Of a stretch of DNA of 64,000 nucleotides, positions 45,465 through 53,745 are shown one piece after another. The position numbers were made by a program, and so were the translations under genes. The notes beneath the pieces are model-generated. The model searched no databases and was not told the DNA's origin. It saw only the letters and a list, made by a program, of their open reading frames with translations. The stretch is taken from positions 1 to 64,000 of the forward strand of contig CAVXXW010000009.1 of NCBI GenBank assembly GCA_963765785.1, written 5' to 3'. Each line of letters starts with the position of its first letter. Position 1 is the stretch's first letter. This DNA comes from AC-32 sp963765785 (lineage in GTDB: Bacteria; Actinomycetota; Thermoleophilia; Gaiellales; Gaiellaceae).

Positions 45465-46787
45465 TCAGCCCGCCTTGAACTTCGACCAGGCGTCGTCCCA
45501 GTGCCGCTCGCCTTCGACGCTGAGCTGCAAGAGCTCCTGGTTCGCCGCGAACTGGTCCGGGCGCACGACCGCCCGCGCCAGGCTCCTCGGGATCAGGCCC
45601 TGCCCGATCAGCGCCTCGGCGTCGATCGCGTTCTGCGGCGGCGTGTAGCCGACGTAGTTGACGAAGTTGTTGTACGCGTTGCGCTCGTCCAGCATGAAGT
45701 TGAGGAATTGGTGCGCGAGCACCGGGTTCTTCGCGGCCTTGCCGACGCAGAGGAAGTCGTTCTGGACGACGCCGTTCGAGTCCGGCCCCCAGAACGAGAG
45801 CACGTCCGGCTTCACGCCTTTCGGCATGTAGTAGAAGGCGCCGCTCAGCAGGTCGCCGGACCAGGCATGGTGGAGCACGGTCTTGCCCTCCGGGAGGGTC
45901 TGGTAGTCCGTGATCGTGACCTTCACGTTGCAGATCCCGTTTAGCTGCGAGAGCTCGTCGCCGGCGTGTGCGATCAGCGCCGGGTCTTCGGTGTTGAGGT
46001 CGGGCCGGATGCCGGTTCGCATCGCGTCGCGCTGCATCGGCATGCTGAGCGCGTCGCGCTTGTCGTCGAGCACGCCGACGAGGCCGCGGTACGGCTGCGA
46101 GTGCCAGAAGATGTCCCACGGGACGTCCATCGCCGCGACGTCCTGCTTGAGCTTGTCGTTCCGCCAGCCGATTCCGTCCATCCAGACGACGTACGGCACC
46201 GTGTACCGGCTGCCGCGGTCGTAGAACGGCTCCTGCAGCTCCGGCCAGATGTTCTTCGGGAGGTTCGGGAGGTAGGAGTGGTTGAGCGGCTGGAGCAGCT
46301 TCTGCGCGATCAGGTTGACGATGTTCGAGCCCGTCAGCCCGACGATCACGTCGAAGGCGACCGCTCCGGCGGCGAGCTTCGCGATCGCCTCGTCGGCCGA
46401 GTTGTAGGTCGCGATCCGGACCGACGCACCGGTCTCCTGATGGAACTTCTTCAGCGTGGCCGGGTCGAGGTAGTCGGCGTAGTTGTAGACGTTGAGCGGG
46501 CCCTTCTCGACCGGGCGGCTGTCGGCGATCGGCTGGTTCTCCGGCGTGATCGCCCACGTGACGGCGTTGTCGGGGCGCGGGAGCGGCAGTCCGCCCGGGC
46601 CGACCGGCTTCGCGACGACGAGCTTGCCGGCCTCGCCTGCGGGCCCGGCGGCCGAGGCGCCGATCGGCTCGGTCGTGTTCTCGCAGCCGGCGAGCACACC
46701 GGCTCCGCTGACCGCGAACGCGGCGCCCGCGCCGCGGTGCAGCAGCTGCCGCCGCGTCAGTCCTGATCGATCCTTCGGGTGCCCCAT
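45465..46787 (-). CDS. Polyamine-type solute-binding lipoprotein with Tat signal
   Basis: 440 residues. N-terminal twin-arginine motif LTRRQLLHRG, hydrophobic region and lipobox LAGC (Cys about 36), so it should be exported folded and lipid-anchored. The mature part has NVYNYADYLDPATLKKFHQE and PYVVWMDGIGWRNDKL, as in PotD/PotF. It probably captures the amine for the permeases. The operon's operator C is 29 bp upstream of the ATG. Confidence 0.9.
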   Translation of the reverse strand: MGHPKDRSGLTRRQLLHRGAGAAFAVSGAGVLAGCENTTEPIGASAAGPAGEAGKLVVAKPVGPGGLPLPRPDNAVTWAITPENQPIADSRPVEKGPLNVYNYADYLDPATLKKFHQETGASVRIATYNSADEAIAKLAAGAVAFDVIVGLTGSNIVNLIAQKLLQPLNHSYLPNLPKNIWPELQEPFYDRGSRYTVPYVVWMDGIGWRNDKLKQDVAAMDVPWDIFWHSQPYRGLVGVLDDKRDALSMPMQRDAMRTGIRPDLNTEDPALIAHAGDELSQLNGICNVKVTITDYQTLPEGKTVLHHAWSGDLLSGAFYYMPKGVKPDVLSFWGPDSNGVVQNDFLCVGKAAKNPVLAHQFLNFMLDERNAYNNFVNYVGYTPPQNAIDAEALIGQGLIPRSLARAVVRPDQFAANQELLQLSVEGERHWDDAWSKFKAG

Positions 46788-46814
46788 GCTGGCCGCGGCC
46801 CGATTGAAGCGTGG

Positions 46815-46834
46815 TCCTGACCGTGAAGTCAAAT
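46815..46834. promoter_or_regulatory. TetR operator C between transporter operon and thioesterase gene
   Basis: CCTGACCG-N4-AGTCAA form (46816-46832), matching the palindrome at the tetR promoter. On the minus strand TTGACT (46832-46827) within it could be the -35 of the transporter operon, with TTCAAT 18 nt downstream as -10. Confidence 0.6.
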
Positions 46835-46849
46835 AGGTGCGGCGCGTCG

Positions 46850-46855
46850 TAGGAT
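46850..46855 (+). promoter_or_regulatory. Thioesterase-gene leaderless -10 box
   Basis: TAGGAT, 9 nt before GTG 46865; operator C lies just upstream at -35 position. Confidence 0.5.
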
Positions 46856-46864
46856 CGCCCGGCG

Positions 46865-47251
46865 GTGCACGAGAAGCGGGTCGAGATCCGATGGAGCGAC
46901 GTCGACGGGTTCGGCCACGTGAACAACGCCGTCTACTCGACCTACCTCGAGGAGTGCCGCGACGAGTGGCTCGACCGCGCGCTTGGCGACCCCGAGGCCG
47001 GCTGGGACTTCGTGGTTGCGCGGGTCGCGATCGACTTCCGGCGCGAGCTCCGGCGCGAGGACGACGAGGTGCTCGTCCGCTGCGCACTCGCGCGGATCGG
47101 CACGACGAGCGTGACGACGACGGAGACGATCCTCGCCGGCGGCGAGGTCGCGGCCGAGGCGGAAGCAGTGCTCGTCGCGCGCCGTCGCGAACGCGACGGA
47201 TCCCGGCCGTTGACGCAGGCGGAGCGCGAGGCGCTCGAGCGCGCCGGCTGA
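46865..47251 (+). CDS. Hotdog-fold acyl-CoA thioesterase (4HBT family)
   Basis: 128 residues. IRWSDVDGFGHVNNAVYSTY carries the conserved Asp and the HVNN helix of 4-hydroxybenzoyl-CoA-type thioesterases; FVVARVAIDFRREL follows. Releases a free acid from a CoA ester. TGATG-coupled to the next gene. Confidence 0.87.
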   Translation: MHEKRVEIRWSDVDGFGHVNNAVYSTYLEECRDEWLDRALGDPEAGWDFVVARVAIDFRRELRREDDEVLVRCALARIGTTSVTTTETILAGGEVAAEAEAVLVARRRERDGSRPLTQAEREALERAG

Positions 47252-49092
47252 TGCTGTTCGACCGCCTCTTCGACCCGCTCGCGCTCGGGCCCGTCGAGCT
47301 GCCGAACCGCATCGTCTCGACGGCGCACCAGACGACGCTCGTCCACGACCACCTCCCGACCGACGACTTCGTCGCCTACCACGAGGCGCGTGCGCGCGGC
47401 GGCGTCGGATTGATCGTGCTCGAGGCGACGGCGGTGCACCCGTCGGGGCTCCTCACCTCGCATACGCTCGGCGGCTACCTGCCGCAGATCGTGGACGGGT
47501 ACCGCCGCGTCGCGGCTGCGGTCAGGCCGCACGGCACACGGCTGTTCGTGCAGTTGCTGCACGGCGGGCGCGAGCAGATCGCGACCGCGCCGCGACCTCC
47601 GGCCCTCGCGCCGTCGCCGGTGCCGAGCCCGCGCTTCCGCGCCGAACCCCGTTCGGCGAGCGCGGCGGAGATCGAGGAGCTCGTCGCCGGGTACGCGCGC
47701 TGCGCCGAGCTGGCCGCGGAGGCAGGGCTCGACGGCGTCGAGGTCTCGGCCGCGCATCGCTACCTCGTCGAGCAGTTCCTCGACCCCGAGCTGAATCTCC
47801 GCCAGGACGAGTGGCGGGAAGGAAGCCGCTTCTTGGTCGAGGTGCTGCGGGCGGTGCAGGCCGCGGCGCCCGGCCTGGCGCTGGGCGTGCGGCTCTCTGC
47901 CGACTCGCCGCGGGCACGGGCGATCGCCGACCTCGCGGTGGCCAAGGGTGCCGACTACGTGTCGCTCGCGCTCGGAAACTCCTCGACGTACCTCGGCTCG
48001 GTCGGGATCGTGCCACCGCCGCCGGTCCCGGAGGCCGCCGTGATGGAGCTGCTGTTCGAGGCCGGCCTGCCGCGGATCGCAACCTCGCGCATGCTCGACG
48101 TCGAGCTCGCCGACCGGCTCGTCGGCGAGGGCCGCGTCGAGGCGTTCGGGATGACGCGCGCTCTGATCGCCGATCCGGAGCTCCCGCGCAAGGCGCGCGA
48201 GGGCCGGCTCGCCGAGCGGATCGGCTGCGTCGGCTGCAACGCGTGCATCGCGCACTACCACGCGGGGACGCCGCTTCGCTGCGCGGTCAATCCGCGTACC
48301 GGGCGCGAGGCGCGCCTGCGCCCGCCGGCATCGGGCACGCACCGCCGAGTGGTCGTGGTCGGCGGCGGGCCGGCTGGGATCGCCGCGGCGATCGAGGCGG
48401 GCCGCGACGGTCACGAGGTCGTGCTCGTCGAGCGTCAGGAGCGACTCGGCGGCCAGATCGCGCTCACGGGTGCTGCGCCCGGAGGGCGCGAGCTCGCCGA
48501 GCGCTTCCTCGACAACGCAGAGCGCGGCCTGGCGGCGGCGGGCGTGGAGGTTCGGCTCGGGACGACCGGCCCGGACGGGCTCGAAGCGGACGCGTTCGTC
48601 CTGGCGACGGGAGCGAAGCCGTACCGCGGCGACGAGGGGCTGACGGCGTGGGACGTGCTCGCCGGCGCCGTGCCCGGTGGTGAGCGCGTGCTCGTCGCCG
48701 ACTGGGGCGGCGACCCGGCGGGCATGGACGCGGCCGAGGTGCTGGCCGCTGCCGGCAAGCAGGTGACCCTGGCTGTCTCGTCGGTCAGCGTCGGCGAGCT
48801 CGTCCACCAGTATCGGCGCAACCTCTACCTGCAGCGGCTCTACTGCGCCGGGGTCCGGATCGTCCACCACCACGAGCTGGGGCCCGGGCCGGTGCTGCAA
48901 AACGTCTTCGCGCGCGAGCTGGTCGAGCCGGTCGACGCGGACGTCGTCGTCCTCGCGCTCGGGCGCGTCCCGGTCGAGGTCGAGCCGCCGCCGGGTGCGC
49001 GGGTCGAGTGGGCCGGCGACTGCCTCTCGCCGCGCTCGCTCGAGGAGGCTGTGCTCGAGGGGACGCTCGCGGCAAGGCGAGCGGTGGCGTAG
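47251..49092 (+). CDS. OYE-type FMN/Fe-S/FAD oxidoreductase (trimethylamine dehydrogenase-like)
   Basis: 613 residues. A TIM-barrel FMN domain (LPNRIVSTAHQTTL, DGVEVSAAHRYLVEQFLDPE) is followed by the [4Fe-4S] motif CVGCNACIAHYHAGTPLRC and a C-terminal FAD/NAD fold (VVVVGGGPAGIAAAIEA). The family includes trimethylamine and dimethylamine dehydrogenases, 2,4-dienoyl-CoA reductase and stachydrine demethylases. The usual OYE catalytic HxxH/N appears as SAAHRYLVEQ. Context favours demethylation or deamination of an N-methylated amine. Confidence 0.87.
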   Translation: MLFDRLFDPLALGPVELPNRIVSTAHQTTLVHDHLPTDDFVAYHEARARGGVGLIVLEATAVHPSGLLTSHTLGGYLPQIVDGYRRVAAAVRPHGTRLFVQLLHGGREQIATAPRPPALAPSPVPSPRFRAEPRSASAAEIEELVAGYARCAELAAEAGLDGVEVSAAHRYLVEQFLDPELNLRQDEWREGSRFLVEVLRAVQAAAPGLALGVRLSADSPRARAIADLAVAKGADYVSLALGNSSTYLGSVGIVPPPPVPEAAVMELLFEAGLPRIATSRMLDVELADRLVGEGRVEAFGMTRALIADPELPRKAREGRLAERIGCVGCNACIAHYHAGTPLRCAVNPRTGREARLRPPASGTHRRVVVVGGGPAGIAAAIEAGRDGHEVVLVERQERLGGQIALTGAAPGGRELAERFLDNAERGLAAAGVEVRLGTTGPDGLEADAFVLATGAKPYRGDEGLTAWDVLAGAVPGGERVLVADWGGDPAGMDAAEVLAAAGKQVTLAVSSVSVGELVHQYRRNLYLQRLYCAGVRIVHHHELGPGPVLQNVFARELVEPVDADVVVLALGRVPVEVEPPPGARVEWAGDCLSPRSLEEAVLEGTLAARRAVA

Positions 49093-49095
49093 GGT
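49090..49095 (+). promoter_or_regulatory. Acyl-CoA dehydrogenase gene leaderless -10 box
   Basis: TAGGGT overlapping the upstream stop, 9 nt before GTG 49105. No TetR-type site is seen here. Confidence 0.35.
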
Positions 49096-49104
49096 CGCGC
49101 GGCC

Positions 49105-50271
49105 GTGGTCGTCCCCGAGCTTCCACCGGAGATCCGTGAGCTGAAGGAGCGCGTCGGCCGCTTCGTCGAGGCGGAGGTGTACCCGCTGGAAGAGCGCATC
49201 GCCCAGCGCGGTTCGATCGACCCCGCCGAGGTCGACGCGTTACGGGCCAAGGCGCGTGAAGCCGGCTTCTCGATGCTGAACATGCCGCCCGAGTCCGGCG
49301 GCCAGGGGCTGTCGATGCTCGGCCAGGTCGCGATCGAGGAGGAAGCCGGCAAAGCGACGAACGGCCTCGGCTTCGCGGTCGTCGATCGCGGGCCGCGCGA
49401 GCTGCTCGAGCAGGTCACGCCCGAGCAGGCGGAACGCTTCGTCGCCCCGATCGTCCGCGGCGAGTGGCGCGAGGCCTGGGCGCTGACCGAGCCCGGTGCG
49501 GGCTCCGACCTCTCCGGGTTGGAGACGACCGCCGTCCGCGACGGCGACGACTGGGTGCTGAACGGCAAGAAGTGGTTCGTGACGAGCGAAGGCGACCCGG
49601 GCGTCTACGTGGTGGCCGCTGTAACCGGCGGCGAGCAGCAGCTCTTCCTGGTCGAGCCGGATTCGCCCGGCCTGCGGATCGTGCGCACGCCGGGCTTCCT
49701 CCACGACCCCTACCTCGACCACCATCCCGAGCTCGAGCTGCGCGACTGCCGCGTGCCGGAGGCGAACCGCGTGCCCGCCGCGGGTGACACCGGCGCGAAG
49801 GAGTGGATCCTCGTCGAGCGGCTCTTCATCGCGGCGCGCTGCTGTGGCGCGTCCCTGCGGCTGCTCGACCTCGCGAGCGAGTGGGCGAAAGAGCGGTGGG
49901 CGTTCGGTTCGCGGATCGCCGATTACCAGGGCGTCTCGTTCCCGCTCGCGGACTCGTTGACGGAGCTGCACGCCGCGCGGCTCCTCACGTATCACGCGGC
50001 ACACGCCTTCGACGTGCTTTCGGACCGCAAGGTCGTCCACGGCAAGGTCTCGATGGCCAAGCTCTTCGCCTCGGAGGCTGCCGGCCGCATCGCGGACCGC
50101 GCCGTGCAGATCCTCGGCGGGCGCGGCTACAGCGTCGAGAGCCCGGCCGCGCGCCACTTCCGCGAGCTGCGCGTCGACCGGATCTGGGAGGGCACGAGCG
50201 AGATCCAGCGGCTGATCATCTCCGGCGGCCTGTTCAAGCGCGGCGCGGCGCCTTACCTCGACTGGGAGTGA
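49105..50271 (+). CDS. Acyl-CoA dehydrogenase
   Basis: 388 residues. FAD-site signature WALTEPGAGSDLSGLETTA, NGKKWFVTSEGDPGVYV, and C-terminal QILGGRGYSVESPAARHFRE with RIWEGTSEIQRLII, where the Glu of WEGTSEI is the usual base region. alpha,beta-Dehydrogenation of an acyl-CoA. Ends 18 bp inside the convergent gene. Confidence 0.92.
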   Translation: MVVPELPPEIRELKERVGRFVEAEVYPLEERIAQRGSIDPAEVDALRAKAREAGFSMLNMPPESGGQGLSMLGQVAIEEEAGKATNGLGFAVVDRGPRELLEQVTPEQAERFVAPIVRGEWREAWALTEPGAGSDLSGLETTAVRDGDDWVLNGKKWFVTSEGDPGVYVVAAVTGGEQQLFLVEPDSPGLRIVRTPGFLHDPYLDHHPELELRDCRVPEANRVPAAGDTGAKEWILVERLFIAARCCGASLRLLDLASEWAKERWAFGSRIADYQGVSFPLADSLTELHAARLLTYHAAHAFDVLSDRKVVHGKVSMAKLFASEAAGRIADRAVQILGGRGYSVESPAARHFRELRVDRIWEGTSEIQRLIISGGLFKRGAAPYLDWE

Positions 50272-52295
50272 ACCGCGCGGGCGTCCAGCCCGATGGCGAA
50301 GTCGGGCGTCACGAGCAGCGGGTTGACCTCGAGCTCGTCGAGCTCGGGGTGCGCGGCCGCGACCCGTGACAGCGCTGCACACGCCTCGGCCGCGGCGCGG
50401 GCGGCGAGCGGCGGCCGGCCCCGGGCACCCGTCAGCAGCGGGGCGCCGCGTAACCCCAGCAGGAGCTCCTCGACGAGCTCGGGCGTCGCAGGCGCGAGCG
50501 CGGCCGCCACGTCCTTCAGCACCTCCGCGAAGAGGCCGCCGAGCCCGACGAGCAGCACCGGCCCGAAACGGGCGTCCCGCCGGCAGCCGACGATCAGCTC
50601 GACTCCGCGTGAGCCGTCCACCTGATGCTCGACCGAGTACGCAGCGGCGTCGACCGACTCGACCGCCGCGAGGAGCGCTTCATCGTCCTCGATCCCGAGC
50701 ACGACCCCGCCGGCGTCCGACTTGTGCACGGCGCCGAGTGCCTTCAGCACCACCGGGTAGCCGAGCTCGGCCGCGGCGGCCGTCGCCTCAGGCGGGTTCT
50801 CCGCCCTCAGCGCGATCGGGAACGGGATTCCCCCGCTGGCGAGAAGCAGACGGCTCTCCAGGTAGCCCAGCGCCGGCACCGGCTCTGCAGGCTCGGGCAG
50901 CGCTGGGACACCGGTTGGGGAGGGTCGTGCCGCAGCTCGGGACAGCGAGCGGATCGCGCTGTCGATTTCGCGAAAGACCGGCACGCCGGACTCCCGCAGC
51001 GCCAGGGCCGGCGCCTCCTGCCAGTACATCGTCTGGACGACCGCGGGTCGGCCCGCCTCGGCCGCCGCGCGTGCGAGCCCTCGTGCCGCCTCGGTCTCGG
51101 GCTCGCGCAGCTCGTCGGAGGTGGCGCTGTACCCGCCGAGGTACCCAGTCAGCAGCAGCGCGTCGACCTCGCCCGACTCGAGCAGCAGCCTCGGCACGCG
51201 CTCGTACGAGCGCAGGTCCTGCTCGCCGGCGCCGCCGAAGTCGACCGGGTTCGTCGTCGTCGCGGTCTCCGGCATCACCGCGGCGAGCGCGGCCGAGAGC
51301 TCGTCCGAGAGCCGAGGCAGCACGAGCCCCGTCGAGCTCGCGAGATCGGCCGCCACCACCGCCGAGCCGCCTCCGTCGGAGACGATCGCGAGGCGCCGCC
51401 CCCGCGGGCGGTCGGGCGCGAGCAGAAGCTGTGCCACGTCCACGAGCTCACGCACGGTCGCGACGCGCACGATCCCCGCGGCCCTGCAGGCGGCGTCCAC
51501 GGCCAGCGAGTCGCTCACGAGCGCGCCAGTGTGCGACTGCGCCGCGCGCACACCGGCCGAGCTCTGCCCGCCTGCGAGCAGCACGACCGGCTTGCCCGCC
51601 TCGGCGGCGGCGCGCGCGAACGCCCGCCCCTCGCGGAAGTCCTCCAGGTAGACCGCGATCAGCCGGGTCGGCTCGTGCAGCGCGAGCGCCTCGACGAGCT
51701 CTGCCGCCTCGAGGTCGGCCTGGTTGCCGATCGAGACGAAGCGCGAGATCCCGAGCCCGGCGTCCTTCGCAAGCAGCGAGAGCTCGATCGCGAGATTGCC
51801 GCTCTGCGAGACGACGCCGAGCGGCCCGGGCTCGAATTCGCTCGTCGCGAGGTCGAGCTCCGCGGCGCCGTCGTAGAGGCCCATGCAGTTGGGGCCGAGG
51901 AGGACCGCGCCGGCGGCCCGGACTCGCTCGACCACCGCCTGCTCGCGGAGCCGTCCGTCCTCGGAGCTTTCGCCGAGACCGGCGGCGATCGCGACGATCG
52001 CTCGCGCTCCAGCTTCGAGCGACGCCTCGACGGTCTCCTCGAACGCCGCCGCGGGCACGGCCAGGACGACGAGCTCGGGTGGCTCGGGCAGCGCCTCGAG
52101 CGATGGGTGTGTCGGCCGCCCGAGCACTTCGCCGCCCGCACGGTTGACGAGGAAGACCTGCCGCCGGTGCTCCCCGAGGAGCGCCCCGCGTGCCAGCCAC
52201 TGCCCCCACTTGGCCGGGTCGTTGGAAGCGCCGACGACGGCCACCGACCGCGGCTCGAACAGCGCCCGCAGGTCGCGTCCGCTCATCCCGGCCAT
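50253..52295 (-). CDS. ADP-forming acyl-CoA synthetase (acetate-CoA ligase type, fused alpha-beta)
   Basis: About 680 residues from ATG 52295 (ATG 52286 also possible). The CoA-binding domain opens LFEPRSVAVVGASNDPAKWG. Then comes the ligase domain with LLGPNCMGLYD and the phospho-His loop AAQSHTGALVSD, and a C-terminal ATP-grasp half (GYPVVLKALGAVHKSDAGGV). Interconverts acyl-CoA plus ADP with acid plus ATP. Operator B lies immediately upstream. Confidence 0.9.
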   Translation of the reverse strand: MAGMSGRDLRALFEPRSVAVVGASNDPAKWGQWLARGALLGEHRRQVFLVNRAGGEVLGRPTHPSLEALPEPPELVVLAVPAAAFEETVEASLEAGARAIVAIAAGLGESSEDGRLREQAVVERVRAAGAVLLGPNCMGLYDGAAELDLATSEFEPGPLGVVSQSGNLAIELSLLAKDAGLGISRFVSIGNQADLEAAELVEALALHEPTRLIAVYLEDFREGRAFARAAAEAGKPVVLLAGGQSSAGVRAAQSHTGALVSDSLAVDAACRAAGIVRVATVRELVDVAQLLLAPDRPRGRRLAIVSDGGGSAVVAADLASSTGLVLPRLSDELSAALAAVMPETATTTNPVDFGGAGEQDLRSYERVPRLLLESGEVDALLLTGYLGGYSATSDELREPETEAARGLARAAAEAGRPAVVQTMYWQEAPALALRESGVPVFREIDSAIRSLSRAAARPSPTGVPALPEPAEPVPALGYLESRLLLASGGIPFPIALRAENPPEATAAAAELGYPVVLKALGAVHKSDAGGVVLGIEDDEALLAAVESVDAAAYSVEHQVDGSRGVELIVGCRRDARFGPVLLVGLGGLFAEVLKDVAAALAPATPELVEELLLGLRGAPLLTGARGRPPLAARAAAEACAALSRVAAAHPELDELEVNPLLVTPDFAIGLDARAVHSQSR

Positions 52296-52302
52296 CTTCG
52301 CA

Positions 52303-52319
52303 TTGACTGATCGGTCAGG
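52303..52319. promoter_or_regulatory. TetR operator B between acyl-CoA synthetase and aminotransferase genes
   Basis: CCTGACCG-N4-AGTCAA on the minus strand, the same 17-bp form as operator C and as the palindrome at tetR. It sits in the 37 bp between the two divergent starts. Confidence 0.6.
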
Positions 52320-52332
52320 CAGAATGCGCCGC

Positions 52333-53718
52333 ATGGCCGTCGCTCCTACCGCAGAGCTTGACCGCGCGCGCATCGCGGAACTGACCGAACGCGAGGAGCA
52401 GCGGCTCAACGACTCCACGCCCGGGTCGCGCGCGATGTTCGAGCGCGCGCGGCAGGCGCTCGCCGGCGGTGTCGCCTCCGCCTACCAGACGCGCGAGCCG
52501 TGGCCGATCTACCTCGAGCGCGGCGTCGGCTCCAGGGTCTGGGACGTGGACGGCGCGGAGCGCGTCGACTTCCACAACGCGTTCGGCTCGATGCCGCAGG
52601 GCCACGCTCACCCGGCGATCACGCGCGCGGTCGAGGAGCGGATGGAGCTCGGCACGCACTTCGCGGCCCCGACAGAGGATGCGATCGTCGTGGCCGAGGA
52701 GCTCCAGCGCCGATGGGGCCTGCCGCGCTGGCGGTTCGTCAACTCCGGCTCGGAGGCGACGATGGACGCGATTCGCATCGCGCGCGCCCACACCGGCCGC
52801 GACACGATCGTGAAGATCTTCGGCTCCTACCATGGCCATCACGACTACGTGATGGTCTCGATCGGCGTCCCGTACCACCGGATCGGCATCCGCGACAGCT
52901 ACGAGTCGCTCCCCTACGGCGGCGGGATCCCGCAGTCGGTGGCCGACATGACGATCCCGGTGCCGTTCAACGACGCGGGCGCGATGGAGCGTCGGATCGA
53001 GCGGCTATTCGAGGAAGGCCGCCCGCCGGCCTGCGTGATCATGGAGCCGGCGATGATGAACCTCGGGGTGATCCTCCCCGAGCCGGGCTACCTCGAGGCC
53101 GTCCGCGAGCTGACGAAGCGCCTCGGCGTGTTGCTGATCTTCGACGAGGTCAAGACGGGCCTCTGCATCGCGGCCGGCGGTGCGGTCGAGCGCTTCGGAG
53201 TCGAGCCCGACATGGTCACGCTCGCAAAGGCGCTCGGCGGCGGCGTGCCGACCGGCGCGATCGGCGGCACCGAGGAGGCGTTCCAGACCGTCGAGGCCGG
53301 CAGCGTCTACCAGGTCGGCACGTACAACGGGAACCCGCTCGCGATGGCGGCCGCGCGCGCGAGCCTGATGGAGGTGCTGACCCCGGAGGCCTACGAGCTG
53401 ATCGAGACGCGCGAGGAGCGGCTGCTACGCGGCTGCCAGAACGTGATCGAGCGCCACAACCTCCCGGGCTACGCCGTCGGCCTGGGCGCCAAGGGCTGCG
53501 TCACCTTCTCGCCGGAGCCCGTCGTCGACTACGAGTCGTTCAAGGCGAACCAGGACGGCGAGCTGGCCGACCTCGCGTGGCTCTACAACATGAACCGCGG
53601 CATCTACATGACGCCGGGGCGCGAGGAGGAGTGGACGCTCTCCGTCGCGCACTCCGAGGAGGACTGCGACGCGTTCGTCGCCGCCTTCGACGAGCTGGCC
53701 GCCGACCTGACGGCCTAG
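52333..53718 (+). CDS. Class III PLP aminotransferase
   Basis: 461 residues from ATG 52333 (ATG 52324 is in frame). FHNAFGSMPQGHAHPAITRA, RFVNSGSEATMDAIRIARAH, FGSYHGHHD, LLIFDEVKTGL and the PLP lysine in VTLAKALGGGVPTGAIGG. Sequence style is close to glutamate-1-semialdehyde aminomutases and omega-amino-acid transaminases; the haem context is absent, so an amine or omega-amino acid substrate is likelier. Confidence 0.9.
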   Translation: MAVAPTAELDRARIAELTEREEQRLNDSTPGSRAMFERARQALAGGVASAYQTREPWPIYLERGVGSRVWDVDGAERVDFHNAFGSMPQGHAHPAITRAVEERMELGTHFAAPTEDAIVVAEELQRRWGLPRWRFVNSGSEATMDAIRIARAHTGRDTIVKIFGSYHGHHDYVMVSIGVPYHRIGIRDSYESLPYGGGIPQSVADMTIPVPFNDAGAMERRIERLFEEGRPPACVIMEPAMMNLGVILPEPGYLEAVRELTKRLGVLLIFDEVKTGLCIAAGGAVERFGVEPDMVTLAKALGGGVPTGAIGGTEEAFQTVEAGSVYQVGTYNGNPLAMAAARASLMEVLTPEAYELIETREERLLRGCQNVIERHNLPGYAVGLGAKGCVTFSPEPVVDYESFKANQDGELADLAWLYNMNRGIYMTPGREEEWTLSVAHSEEDCDAFVAAFDELAADLTA

Positions 53719-53745
53719 TAGCCCCACGCGCGATAGTTCACAGCC

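Noticed and set aside
43699..46926. 1075-codon minus-strand frame that would fuse transporter genes
   Set aside because: Only its last part (PotC-like permease) makes sense; the rest is out of frame over the binding-protein and PotB genes, which have their own good frames.
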